64,000 nt of DNA from an uncultured Pelagibacteraceae bacterium (GCA_902590505.1 CACIWZ010000002.1:62001-126000), one strand, 5' to 3'; positions 42,980 through 52,198 are shown, counted from the stretch's first letter. Translations and numbers: made by a program. Notes: a model not told the origin generated them from the letters alone.

Positions 42980-44701
42980 ATGGGTCAGGAACCAGAGTTA
43001 AAAAATACAAATTCCCTTCAAAAAGAGTTTCAAAATCTACTAGATAAAGACTTCAAAGATAGAAAGCTTAAAGAAAACGAAATTATTAAAGCAACTGTTA
43101 CAGAAATAACAAAAAATTTTGTTGTGGTTGATTGTAAAGCAAAAATGGAAGGTATGATTCCAATTGAAGAATTCAAAAATGATGAAGAATTAGCTAAATT
43201 AAAAGTAGGCTCACAAATTGAAGTTTACTTAGAACGTATAGAGAGTTTTAAAGGAGAAATAATTATCTCTAGAGACAAAGCTAGAAAAATGAGAGCTTGG
43301 AAAAAGATGGAAAAAGTATTTGAGACTCAAGAAGAAATGACAGGCTATATTACTGGCAAAGTCAAAGGTGGTTTTGTTACTACTGTTGAAGGGTTACCAT
43401 GCTTCATGCCCTCATCACAGATTGATGTAAGGCCATTAAAAAGAATTGATCATTTAATGAATACACCTGTAAAAGTGATTGCAACAAGAATTGATAAGAA
43501 CCGAGGTAATGTCTGTGTATCAAGAAGAGCTGTGCTAGAAAAAAGTAAAAACGCAGAAATTACTGAAGCTTTAAAAAATATTAAAGAGGGAGATATAATT
43601 GAAGATGCAATTGTTAAAGCTACTACTGATTGGGGTATATTTTTAGATATTAAAGGTATAGATGCGCTCCTACATGTTTCTGACTTAAGCCATGGAAGAG
43701 TGAAAAAACCATCGGACTTAGTGACCATCGGACAAAAATTGAAAGTAAAAATCACAAAAATTGACGAAAAAACTAATCGTGTGTCAGCTTCTGTAAAAGC
43801 TTTAACAGAGGATCCTTATGAAAATATAGAAAAGAAATACAAAGTAGGGGAAATATATGAAGGTGTAGTGACTAAAATTATGGATTATGGATGTTTTATT
43901 AAAATCGAGGATGGTATAGAAGGATTAATTCATAATTCAGAATTAGATTGGACTAATAGAAACGTAAGGCCAAGCAAAGTTCTTTCCGTTTCTCAAAAAA
44001 TAAAATTTAAAATTGTTAATATCGATAAAGATACTAAAAGAATTTCACTTTCTTATAAAGCTACACTAGAGAATCCGTGGGAAAAAATAAGAGAGAAAGT
44101 AGGACAGGAAGTAAAAATTAAAATTAATAATATATCCGATAAAGCTATCTTCGGAGACTTAGTGGATGGTGGTTTAAGTGGAATGCTTCATTATAAAGAA
44201 ATCTCTTATGATGAAAATATTGAAAATTTAAAAAAATTTAAGAAAAACGATATTTTAAATGTAAAAATAATTGAAATTAAAGATGATAAAATAAAGTTTT
44301 CTAAAAGAGCTTTAGATAAAGATCCTTTTGATTGGTTTAAAGATAATAATAAAAAAGTTGGAGATATAATTACGACTAGAATTCATGAGGTTTTAAAGAC
44401 CGGTGTTAAAGTATCAATTGACAAAGATAAAAAACTTATCGTAACTATAAGAAAAGCGGACCTTGCTAAAGAAACTGCGGACCAAAGACCTGAGGTATTT
44501 AGTAAAGATAATGCACTGGACTCTAAAATAATTGAACTTGATTTGAAAAATAGAAAAATTAAATTAAGTGTAAAAGCTGCACAAATAGATGAAGAAAAAT
44601 CACTTATCGCTAAATTTGGAGAAGGTGCAACAAAGTCTGGAGCTACACTTAAAGGAATTTTTGAAAAAGCGATAGGAAAAAAAGGAAAAAAAGAAAAATA
44701 A
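42980..44701 (+). CDS. rpsA: 30S ribosomal protein S1
   Basis: Binds mRNA and helps ribosomes load structured or SD-poor transcripts. The 573-aa protein contains six S1 OB-fold repeats; clear units start at GMIPIEEF, GGFVTTVEGLPCFMPSSQID, WGIFLDIKGIDALLHVSDLSHGR, YGCFIKIEDGIEGLIHNSELDW and onward. Follows cmk after 2 bp, with ihfB directly after its stop, the usual proteobacterial cmk-rpsA-ihfB order. SD-free starts elsewhere in this window would depend on it. Confidence 0.97.
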   Translation: MGQEPELKNTNSLQKEFQNLLDKDFKDRKLKENEIIKATVTEITKNFVVVDCKAKMEGMIPIEEFKNDEELAKLKVGSQIEVYLERIESFKGEIIISRDKARKMRAWKKMEKVFETQEEMTGYITGKVKGGFVTTVEGLPCFMPSSQIDVRPLKRIDHLMNTPVKVIATRIDKNRGNVCVSRRAVLEKSKNAEITEALKNIKEGDIIEDAIVKATTDWGIFLDIKGIDALLHVSDLSHGRVKKPSDLVTIGQKLKVKITKIDEKTNRVSASVKALTEDPYENIEKKYKVGEIYEGVVTKIMDYGCFIKIEDGIEGLIHNSELDWTNRNVRPSKVLSVSQKIKFKIVNIDKDTKRISLSYKATLENPWEKIREKVGQEVKIKINNISDKAIFGDLVDGGLSGMLHYKEISYDENIENLKKFKKNDILNVKIIEIKDDKIKFSKRALDKDPFDWFKDNNKKVGDIITTRIHEVLKTGVKVSIDKDKKLIVTIRKADLAKETADQRPEVFSKDNALDSKIIELDLKNRKIKLSVKAAQIDEEKSLIAKFGEGATKSGATLKGIFEKAIGKKGKKEK

Positions 44702-44983
44702 TTGTCAAGACCCTTACTCATCAAGCAACTTAAAGAAAAAAACCCACAACTCAATCGACTTGAACTTGAAAATATCTTAGATATCTTCTGCAACGGAATT
44801 AAAAAAGCTCTTTTAGACGGAAAAAATGTTGAGATAAGAGGATTTGGAACTTTTTTTATAAAAAGAATTAAACAAAAATACTCTGCCAGAAACCCTCAAA
44901 CAGGAGAAATAATTTATGTTCCAGAAAAAAATAAAGTAAGATTTAGAGCAAGTAAAAAACTTTTAGAATTAATTAATAAATGA
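44702..44983 (+). CDS. ihfB: Integration host factor beta subunit
   Basis: DNA-bending nucleoid protein. The 93-aa protein has the HU/IHF fold with FGTFFIKRIKQKYSARNPQTGE, which includes the intercalating-arm RNPQTG motif. The start is a TTG immediately after the rpsA TAA (no gap), giving MSRPLLIKQL, the conserved IhfB N-terminus (MTRSDLI in relatives). Overlaps pyrF by 4 bp. Confidence 0.94.
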   Translation: MSRPLLIKQLKEKNPQLNRLELENILDIFCNGIKKALLDGKNVEIRGFGTFFIKRIKQKYSARNPQTGEIIYVPEKNKVRFRASKKLLELINK

Positions 44984-45654
44984 AAAAACCAAAAATCTTT
45001 ATTGCCTGCGATACCACTAACCTTAATAAAATTAAAAGGATAATTAGAGAGACACAAAATTCAAAGCTTCCTTTTGGATATAAATTTGGTCTTGAGTTTT
45101 TAAATTCGAAAAGTGGGAGAAAATTTGTAGCTAATTTAAAAAATAAAATCACTTTTGGTGATTACAAGTTGGCTGATATTCCTAATACCTGCGCTTCAGC
45201 AATTAAGGCTATAAAAGATTTAAAATTAAATTATATAACTATTCACATTAGTTCAGGATTAAAAGCATTAAAAGCTGCTAAAAAAGTTTCAGGGCTTACT
45301 AAAATTATTGGAGTAACAATATTAACATCGTTAGATAATAAGTCACTTAAAGAGATAGGTTTTGATAAAGATGTAAAAAAATTAGTTCTTCATCAAACTA
45401 AGCTAGCAGTAAAAGCAAAATTAGATGCCATTGTATGTAGCCCACAAGAAGTTAAAATTGTTAAAAAAATTTTTAAAAAAGAAATAATTACTCCAGGAAT
45501 TAGGTTGTTAGGTGATTTAATCGGGGATCAAAAAAGGATAATGACTCCTAAAGAAGCTTTTCAAAACGGCGCAACTTCTCTTGTGATAGGTCGAAGTCTT
45601 ACCAAGGGCAATATAAAAAAAAATATTCAAAAACTTATCAGAGAATTAAAATAA
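44980..45654 (+). CDS. pyrF: Orotidine 5'-phosphate decarboxylase
   Basis: Final step of UMP synthesis. TIM-barrel with the catalytic D-K-D-K-D set kept: ACDTTN at the N-terminus, YKFGLEF, GDYKLADIPNT (LDLKLHDIPNT in most relatives; the histidine is alanine here), VTILTSLD and TPGIRLLGDLIGDQKRIMTP. 224 aa. Lies between ihfB (4-bp overlap) and trpF. Confidence 0.93.
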   Translation: MKKPKIFIACDTTNLNKIKRIIRETQNSKLPFGYKFGLEFLNSKSGRKFVANLKNKITFGDYKLADIPNTCASAIKAIKDLKLNYITIHISSGLKALKAAKKVSGLTKIIGVTILTSLDNKSLKEIGFDKDVKKLVLHQTKLAVKAKLDAIVCSPQEVKIVKKIFKKEIITPGIRLLGDLIGDQKRIMTPKEAFQNGATSLVIGRSLTKGNIKKNIQKLIRELK

Positions 45655-45655
45655 T

Positions 45656-46270
45656 ATGAGGGTTAAAATTTGTGGCTTGCACCCACTTAGAGATGTTAAA
45701 CTTTGTATTGATCTTGGAGTAAATTTCTTAGGTTTTGTATTTTATGAAAAATCTCCTAGAAATTTAAATTTAAATGATATTCAAAAATTAAAAAGCTATA
45801 ACAAAAAAAAATCATTTTTTGTTGCTGTTACAGTAAATCCTAACAATGATTTCATTGAAAATGTAATTTTGAATAATTTTGATTACATTCAGCTTCATGG
45901 ATCAGAAACAGAGGAAAGAATTAAAGAAATTAGATCTAAAGGTATTAAAATTATAAAAACTATTAAAGTAAAAAATGAGTCAGATATAAATGATTATAAG
46001 AAATATAATAACGCTGATATTATTTTATTCGATACACCCGGTATGGAAAAATCTATCCGATTTCCTAAAGAATTAATTACGAAAATTCCCAAAGGTGATA
46101 GATTTGCTCTAGCAGGATCAATTTCTCATAATAATATTGAAAATATTGCTAATTTAGGAGTTAGCTTTTGTGATTTGTCTAGTAGCTTAGAATTAGATAA
46201 ACAAATAGGGTACAAAGACCATCAAAAAATTAAAAAATTTATAAAAAAGATAAATGAACTTAAAAATTAA
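45656..46270 (+). CDS. trpF: Phosphoribosylanthranilate isomerase homologue, divergent
   Basis: TIM-barrel protein in the TrpF position of a trpFBA-accD-folC run. The catalytic pair is kept (C6 in KICGL, D126 in LFDT), as are GFVF, SPR and IQLHG. The phosphate-binding parts are altered: the GGTG-F after the catalytic aspartate is replaced by PGMEKSIRF, LAGGL by LAGSI, and DVSSGVE by DLSSSLE. Either it binds the substrate phosphate differently or it has changed substrate. Length 204 aa is normal; overlaps trpB by 17 bp. Confidence 0.8.
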   Translation: MRVKICGLHPLRDVKLCIDLGVNFLGFVFYEKSPRNLNLNDIQKLKSYNKKKSFFVAVTVNPNNDFIENVILNNFDYIQLHGSETEERIKEIRSKGIKIIKTIKVKNESDINDYKKYNNADIILFDTPGMEKSIRFPKELITKIPKGDRFALAGSISHNNIENIANLGVSFCDLSSSLELDKQIGYKDHQKIKKFIKKINELKN

Positions 46271-47486
46271 AAAGGGCGTACCCTTAATAGATCAGCATGA
46301 CAAAAACTTCATGTATGGAGGTAAATTTGGAGGAAATTTTATTCCAGAAACTTTGAAGAAACCAATAGATGATTTAACAAAACTTTTTTCAAAACTTAGA
46401 AAAGATAAAAAATTTTTAAAAGATCGGGATTTTTATTTTAAAAACTATATTGGAGCACCAACTCCATTTATAAAATTAGAAAAGCTGACAGATTACCTTG
46501 GCGGAGCACAAATTTATGCAAAAGTAGTATCTGAAGCTAATGGTGGGGCTCATAAGATTTATAATGCTACCGTACATTGTTTAATTGCTAAAAAAGCTGG
46601 TAAAAAATTTATTGTTGGGGATACAGGAGCTGGTTATGCAGGAAAGATGCTATCAATGGCTGCTAAAAAATTCGGCCTAAAGTGTAAAATTTTCATGGGG
46701 GCAAAAGATATAAAAAGACAAAGACCTAATGTTGAAGCCATGAGAAAGAATGGAGCAGAAATTGTACCTGTTACTACTGGAAGTCAGACTCTTGTTGATG
46801 CTGTGAGTGAATGTATGCGTTATTGGGTTGCAAATTGTGATACAACGCATATGTGCGTTGGTTCTACAGTAGGTCCAAATATTTTTGTAAAAATCTGTGC
46901 ATGGAGTACAGCTCAAATTTCAAGAGAGTTAATGATACAGGTGAAAGATGAATTTGGAAAAATTCCAAAAAAAATTAAGCTTCTAAATTGTGTTGGAGGT
47001 GGGAGCTCTGCTATGGGATTTTGGAATGAATTTATGGACACTGACGCAGAGTTTATTGGAATTGAAGCTGGAGGCCCGAAGAATAGCAAGTTACATGCTG
47101 CTCCATTAACTAATGGTTCAAAGATTGGTATACTTCATGGATCAGCTCAATATGTCATTCAAGATAGTGAAGGACAAATAGGTAGAACAGAGTCTATTTC
47201 TGCTGGACTAGACTATCCAGGAATTTCAAGTTTACACTGTTTTCTTAAAGATACAAAAAGAGCTAAATATACATGTGCAAGTGATGAAGAAGCTCTTAAA
47301 GCTTACCAATTAGTTTCAAAATTTGAAAATATTTCTCCATCACTTGAGCCTTCTCATGCTTTTGCTGAAGCAATTAAATTAGCGCCTAAATTAAAATCTT
47401 CTGAAATTATTATTGTTAACTCTTGTGGTGATAGTCTGAAAGATAAGGATATTATTAAACAAAAATTAGGGTCGTATGTAAGATGA
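46254..47486 (+). CDS. trpB: Tryptophan synthase beta chain homologue, divergent active site
   Basis: Fold-type II PLP enzyme clearly homologous to TrpB over 410 aa. The Schiff-base lysine (K101 in GAHKIYNA), GGGSSAMG and SISAGLDYPG (D320) are kept. But KREDLNHTGAHKIN reads KVVSEANGGAHKIY, the catalytic glutamate motif ETGAGQHG reads DTGAGYAG (D123), GPHPYP reads GPNIFV, and SGRGDKD reads CGDSLKD (391-397). These positions are near-invariant in known tryptophan synthases. A changed nucleophile or coupling mode is possible. Coupled to trpA by a 4-bp overlap. Confidence 0.85.
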   Translation: MNLKIKKGVPLIDQHDKNFMYGGKFGGNFIPETLKKPIDDLTKLFSKLRKDKKFLKDRDFYFKNYIGAPTPFIKLEKLTDYLGGAQIYAKVVSEANGGAHKIYNATVHCLIAKKAGKKFIVGDTGAGYAGKMLSMAAKKFGLKCKIFMGAKDIKRQRPNVEAMRKNGAEIVPVTTGSQTLVDAVSECMRYWVANCDTTHMCVGSTVGPNIFVKICAWSTAQISRELMIQVKDEFGKIPKKIKLLNCVGGGSSAMGFWNEFMDTDAEFIGIEAGGPKNSKLHAAPLTNGSKIGILHGSAQYVIQDSEGQIGRTESISAGLDYPGISSLHCFLKDTKRAKYTCASDEEALKAYQLVSKFENISPSLEPSHAFAEAIKLAPKLKSSEIIIVNSCGDSLKDKDIIKQKLGSYVR

Positions 47487-48283
47487 AGTCAAAAATTGCT
47501 ATAGCTTTTGAGAATTGTAAAAAAGAAAATAGACCTGCTTTAATTACTTATACTGTAGCTGGTGATAACACTAAGAATAATTCACTCAAAATTCTAAACA
47601 AAATTTCAAAACACGCTGATATCCTTGAATGTGGCTTTCCTCACAACACTCCAATAGCAGATGGGGGTCAGATACAAGGTAGTTCGCACCGAGCTTTAAA
47701 AAATGGGATAAAACTTAAAGACGTTTTTCAAATTGTAAAAAAATTTAAAAAAATAAATCCAAGTAAACCATTAATTCTTATGGGTTATTTTAATCTTATT
47801 TATCAAAGTGGAGAAAGTAATTTCTTAAATAATTGTAAAAAATCGGGTGTAGATGGACTAATAATTGTGGATCTTCCTTATCCAGAAAATAAAAATTTTG
47901 CAAAGAAATGTAAAAAAAAAGGTATTACTTTTATTCAACTCTTATCCCCTACTACATCAAAAGACAGGATGAGAAAAATTATAAAGGACTCACATGAAAT
48001 GCTTTATTATATATCGATGCTTTCTACTACGGGTGGAAAATTAAAAGTATCACCAAAAAAAATTCTAAAGAATTATAATAAGATAAAAAGAATCAATCCT
48101 AAAAAAAACCTTGTAATTGGTTTTGGAATTACGGATAAGACAATTTCTTCTCTAAAATCAGCAAATGGGCTAGTTGTGGGCAGTATGTTATGTAAAATAA
48201 TAACAAATTCACTCAAAATGAGACAAAATCCTGTCACAAAGTTAGATAAAGTTGTGTACAATCTTAAAAGAAAAATTATATGA
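47483..48283 (+). CDS. trpA: Tryptophan synthase alpha chain homologue, divergent
   Basis: TIM-barrel protein of 266 aa aligning with TrpA. Catalytic E49 and D60 are both kept in LECGFPHNTPIADG, where standard TrpA has PFSDPLADG, so the conserved D56 is T and the phenylalanine is H. Loop 6 keeps T183 and a glycine pair (STTGGK). GFGIT and VGSMLCKI phosphate sites remain, while AGDPS is AGDNT. It has diverged along with trpB and trpF. Overlaps accD by 4 bp. Confidence 0.82.
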   Translation: MKSKIAIAFENCKKENRPALITYTVAGDNTKNNSLKILNKISKHADILECGFPHNTPIADGGQIQGSSHRALKNGIKLKDVFQIVKKFKKINPSKPLILMGYFNLIYQSGESNFLNNCKKSGVDGLIIVDLPYPENKNFAKKCKKKGITFIQLLSPTTSKDRMRKIIKDSHEMLYYISMLSTTGGKLKVSPKKILKNYNKIKRINPKKNLVIGFGITDKTISSLKSANGLVVGSMLCKIITNSLKMRQNPVTKLDKVVYNLKRKII

Positions 48284-49194
48284 ACTGGATAACAAAATTT
48301 ATTAAACCTAAAATCAAATCTTTATTCGAAAAAAGATCCTCTAAAGTAGAAGCAAATCTTTGGACTACATGTAGTTGTAAAAACTTAATTTATTCAGAAG
48401 ATATGAATTCCAATCAAAAAGTTTGTCCTAAGTGTGGGGAGCATCATAAGTTAACTTGTAAAGAAAGATTTGAAACTTTTTTTGACAATAAAGAATTTGA
48501 AATTATTGAGACACCTCTTCCAAAAGACGATCCTTTAAATTTTGAAGATAAGAAAAAGTATACAGATCGTTTAAAAGTAGCTAGAAAACTTACCGGCCAA
48601 GATGATGCAGTTTTAATTTCAACTGGAAAAGTTCAAGGTATTGATGTAGTTGCAGGAGCCCAAGATTTTAGATTTATTGGCGGATCGTTTGGCGCAGCTT
48701 CTGGTGAAGCTTTTATAGCCGGAGCTCAGCGTGCCATCGAAAATAACATCCCCTATATATTTTTTAGTTGTTCTGGTGGACAACGTATGCATGAAAGTTC
48801 TATTGCACTAATGCAAATGTCTAGAACTGCTTTAGCTGTAAATGAAATAAAGAAAAAAAATATTCCGTTTATTGTCATTTTAACTAATCCAACAACTGGC
48901 GGTGTAACCGCTTCTTGGGCTATGTTAGGTGATATACTAATTAGCGAACCTAAAAGTGTAATAGGTTTTGCTGGACGAAGAGTTATTCAAGATACAGTTA
49001 GAGAAACTCTGCCTGATGATTTTCAAACAGCAGAATACGTAAAAGATCATGGAGGGATAGACCTAATTGTTGAAAGACAATATTTGAATACAACAATTGG
49101 AACATTATTAAATGTTCTATTGAAAAAGGCAGAGGCTAAGGCTAAACAAGAGTCTAATGTCACAGTCGATCAATCTTTACAAACAGCTAGCTAA
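48280..49194 (+). CDS. accD: Acetyl-CoA carboxylase carboxyltransferase subunit beta
   Basis: Partner of AccA. The carboxyltransferase core is well kept: FIGGSFGAASGEAFI, SCSGGQRMHESS (GARMQEG in most), LTNPTTGGVTASWAMLGD and FAGRRVIQDTVRE. The N-terminal zinc ribbon reads CSCKN...CPKCGEH, so the first knuckle is C-x-C instead of C-x2-C. Length 304 aa. Ends 38 bp inside folC. Confidence 0.93.
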   Translation: MNWITKFIKPKIKSLFEKRSSKVEANLWTTCSCKNLIYSEDMNSNQKVCPKCGEHHKLTCKERFETFFDNKEFEIIETPLPKDDPLNFEDKKKYTDRLKVARKLTGQDDAVLISTGKVQGIDVVAGAQDFRFIGGSFGAASGEAFIAGAQRAIENNIPYIFFSCSGGQRMHESSIALMQMSRTALAVNEIKKKNIPFIVILTNPTTGGVTASWAMLGDILISEPKSVIGFAGRRVIQDTVRETLPDDFQTAEYVKDHGGIDLIVERQYLNTTIGTLLNVLLKKAEAKAKQESNVTVDQSLQTAS

Positions 49195-50419
49195 TCATAA
49201 ACTATTCAATAAATCAGTTAACTTTGGTCTTAAAAGGATTAAATTAGCTTTAGCCTTATTAGGACATCCAGAAAAAAAACTTAAAAATGTAATATCAGTG
49301 GTTGGTGAGTCCGGAAAATTTACAACATTATTTTCTTTAAAATCATTTATCGAGGCGAGTAATCAAAATGTAACAACACATATTTCACCCTCACTTAGAG
49401 ATATAAGAGAAAGATTTTACATGGGTGAAAAGTACTTGAATCATAAGGAAATTAAAAAAACTATAAAACAGATAGAAAAATTAAATATTCCTTTAACAAT
49501 TTTTGAATGCCTTACTTTAGTTTATATTATTAATGCTTCAAAAATAAATGTTGATTATAATATTCAAGAAACAGGTGCTCTCTGGAGATTAGACTCTAAC
49601 AATATCCATGACTTCCCAAAAATTCAAATTTGCACAAATATAAATAAACAACATTTGAATTTTTTAAAAAGAAAAACTTTGGATGAGATAATAAAAGAAG
49701 ATGTAGGATTTCTAAGTGATTTTACAAATATTTATATAGGTAAACAGTCACCGAATGTTTTAAGAAAAATAAAGACTCACTTAAGAAATAATAAAAGTAT
49801 AATTATTTATCCAAACGCTTGGAAGCTTACTAAAAAGGGTGATCAATATTACTATCAAGATAGAAAATATAAAATAAAACTTAATACCAAAAATGTTTAC
49901 TCTAAAGGAATGTTTGAAAATGTTTGTCTAGCTATAAAAGTAGCGCTTGATCTCAAAATAGATAAAAAAACTATCCAAAAGACTTTGCCATTGCTCTCTT
50001 TTGAGGGTCGATTTCAGTACCTTAATAAAGGAAAAATTAAAAATAGGCTGCACAAAAATGAAATTATCATGATTGATGGCGCACATGCTACTGCTGATGC
50101 ACAAAATTTAGCAGCATATTTAAAAAATATAAAAATTCCTAAATATGGAATTTGGGCTATGACTAAAAATAAAGAACCAGATTTATTTATTAAAAAGCTT
50201 AAAGGGGTGTTTAAAAAAATTGTTATAATGCCTATTGAAAATGAAACCAACTCAGTCTCAGTAAATAAGCTTTATAAAATTGCAGTAAAAAATAAATTCA
50301 AAGCTGAAAAAAGTAATAATTTCACAGAAGCATTAAAAAAAATAAGTAGTAAAGAAAAAAAATTAATTGTTTGTTTTGGTAGTCTTTATAATTGTGGAAA
50401 TATTTTAAATAAAAATTAA
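49157..50419 (+). CDS. folC: Folylpolyglutamate synthase-like protein with altered catalytic motifs
   Basis: Mur-ligase-fold protein of 420 aa in the usual folC place behind accD. The P-loop GTNGKGS is GESGKFTT (50-57), GGRLDATN is LWRLDSNN (142-149), the LDH motif is KQH (164-166), EKAGI with its carbamylated lysine is EDVGF (181-185), and DGAHN is DGAHA (307-311). TSPHL is ISPSL. The fold and order of motifs remain, so it is a FolC relative, but standard dihydrofolate/folylpolyglutamate synthase activity is doubtful. Start ATG at 49157 within accD. Confidence 0.75.
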   Translation: MSQSINLYKQLANHKLFNKSVNFGLKRIKLALALLGHPEKKLKNVISVVGESGKFTTLFSLKSFIEASNQNVTTHISPSLRDIRERFYMGEKYLNHKEIKKTIKQIEKLNIPLTIFECLTLVYIINASKINVDYNIQETGALWRLDSNNIHDFPKIQICTNINKQHLNFLKRKTLDEIIKEDVGFLSDFTNIYIGKQSPNVLRKIKTHLRNNKSIIIYPNAWKLTKKGDQYYYQDRKYKIKLNTKNVYSKGMFENVCLAIKVALDLKIDKKTIQKTLPLLSFEGRFQYLNKGKIKNRLHKNEIIMIDGAHATADAQNLAAYLKNIKIPKYGIWAMTKNKEPDLFIKKLKGVFKKIVIMPIENETNSVSVNKLYKIAVKNKFKAEKSNNFTEALKKISSKEKKLIVCFGSLYNCGNILNKN

Positions 50420-50733
50420 ATATGAGGTTTAATAAATTCAAGCATGTCTTTTTCGCTTGAAGCACCAACTTTAGTTCCTAAAAGTTTTCCCTCTTTAAAT
50501 AAAAGAATTGTTGGCACACCTCTCACCGAATACTTAGTTGGCTCATTAGGTTGACTTTCAATGTCATGATAATAGCAATCTATTTTATCTGATATGTCAT
50601 TTGAAATTTTCTCTATTATCGGTTTAAGTTGCTGACAGGGCCCACACCATGAGGCTGAAAATTGGATTAGTGAAAGTTTGCTACCACTTATTTGATCGCT
50701 GAATTTTTCGTCTGTAGAATCTTTAAAAGCCAT
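50416..50733 (-). CDS. trxA: Thioredoxin
   Basis: General disulphide reductant, also a likely electron donor for the ArsC at 15.2 kb. A 105-aa thioredoxin fold with the active site WCGPC (C30, C33), the buried aspartate region, and cis-proline in RGVPTILLFKEGK. Convergent with folC with a 4-bp stop overlap. Confidence 0.95.
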   Translation of the reverse strand: MAFKDSTDEKFSDQISGSKLSLIQFSASWCGPCQQLKPIIEKISNDISDKIDCYYHDIESQPNEPTKYSVRGVPTILLFKEGKLLGTKVGASSEKDMLEFIKPHI

Positions 50734-50767
50734 AACCTTTAATTAATTATTTTTTATTTTTTGTCAA

Positions 50768-52189
50768 CTATGCAGATGAATAATATTTTTCTAAATCTTC
50801 AACGTACGCGTTAATATCATCTAATATTTTAAGTTTTTCTGGTTGGTTTTCTTTTTCAAATTTCGCTCTTAAAGTATCAATCTCTGAATAAGTTCTGGGT
50901 ATTGTATTCCAATTTTCGTTATTTGTGCTTAAAAGTTTTTTTGAAATATCTTTGTGAATTATATTAAAGTCAGATTTAGTTAAAATCTCAGGTTTTTCCA
51001 TGTAAAGGAGTTTTTTTCCAAAGTACTTTAATCTTTCATCTTTAAACTTAGAGATAACTTGAAGTTTTTTATTCCAATCGACACTATGAAACTCTGGCAT
51101 TATTTTATTATCTTCAGTTGAAGTAAATTTAGCGTAAATACTTTCCTCATTATATAAATCTTCTTGTGATTTTATTTGCTCTTTTTCATCAACTTCGGAT
51201 CGTTTTACCGAGGCAACTTTTTCCGCAAAAGCTTCGTTGTTTTTTATCATTTTAGCTCTTTCCTCTAATTTTTGTGTACCAATAAGTTTGTACTCATCAA
51301 ATTGATTTCCATATGATGGGTTCATAATGACTGGATGCTTATTATGTCTAACGGTTCTGATGAATTTTGGTTGTTTTTTCATGGCTGCAGTTAATTCTTT
51401 AATTGGCATGTCCAAATATGGAGAGGGATCATGTCTCAAATCAAAACATAATGGCCATTGGTATTGAGGATGCTGACAAATAAACGTTTGAACGTATGGT
51501 CTGCTTCTTCCATAAAAATATTCATTAGTACAAAAAAGTAATTCTTTTTTTATTAACTCTAAAGATTGATTTTTATCCATAGTTAACATGCTTGCTTTCC
51601 AAACATTTGGAGCTTTTTTTGAAATTAATTTTGCTATTCCAATAGTCGCTATCACATCGCCAATTGCACTATGTGCATTTCCATGTTCAATTCCATTCAA
51701 AGGTGCCATTTGATCTAATTTGTAAACATCATTTCCTTTTTCATTTACAGAATTTTTTAGGGTATTTGGGTAATATAAGTTAGCGGCTCTTGCTAAACTT
51801 AAGATATCTCCTCTAGTATTTCCGTTTGTGCTAGTAATGTATGGGTATTCTAATGTTTGAAACAAAGTGCACCTTAAAAATTCCTCATCAAACTCAATAC
51901 TATTGAACCCAATATAATTAGCCTTGCCCCATCTTTTAAGCGTTTCAACAAACTGCCTAATCATTTCATAATGAGAGAGGTTGGATTTTTTTAGCATTGA
52001 GGGTGAGGTCTTGTTCACGATCAGTGCCATGGCTTCCGGAATTATTCCAGGACTTAATCTACACCTAGCATCAAAACGATCTAGTTCATCTAAATTGTCA
52101 TTAGTTAATACAGCACCAATTTGAATTATTTGGCCCCAATATTTATTAGATGAACTGGTCTCAAAATCGTAAAAGACAAAGTTAGACAT
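50768..52189 (-). CDS. sbcB: Exodeoxyribonuclease I
   Basis: Single-strand 3'-5' DNA exonuclease used in recombination and mismatch repair. DEDDh motifs: FYDFETSS (about 5-12), NSIEFDEEFLR, and HSAIGDVIAT with the histidine and aspartate. The C-terminal half carries the ExoI SH3-like and helical region (RPYVQTFICQHPQYQWPLCFDLRHDPSPY is split into recognisable blocks). 473 aa, typical of SbcB. Followed on the same strand by unrelated trxA, preceded by rmuC. Confidence 0.92.
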   Translation of the reverse strand: MSNFVFYDFETSSSNKYWGQIIQIGAVLTNDNLDELDRFDARCRLSPGIIPEAMALIVNKTSPSMLKKSNLSHYEMIRQFVETLKRWGKANYIGFNSIEFDEEFLRCTLFQTLEYPYITSTNGNTRGDILSLARAANLYYPNTLKNSVNEKGNDVYKLDQMAPLNGIEHGNAHSAIGDVIATIGIAKLISKKAPNVWKASMLTMDKNQSLELIKKELLFCTNEYFYGRSRPYVQTFICQHPQYQWPLCFDLRHDPSPYLDMPIKELTAAMKKQPKFIRTVRHNKHPVIMNPSYGNQFDEYKLIGTQKLEERAKMIKNNEAFAEKVASVKRSEVDEKEQIKSQEDLYNEESIYAKFTSTEDNKIMPEFHSVDWNKKLQVISKFKDERLKYFGKKLLYMEKPEILTKSDFNIIHKDISKKLLSTNNENWNTIPRTYSEIDTLRAKFEKENQPEKLKILDDINAYVEDLEKYYSSA

Positions 52190-52198
52190 AATTTATGT

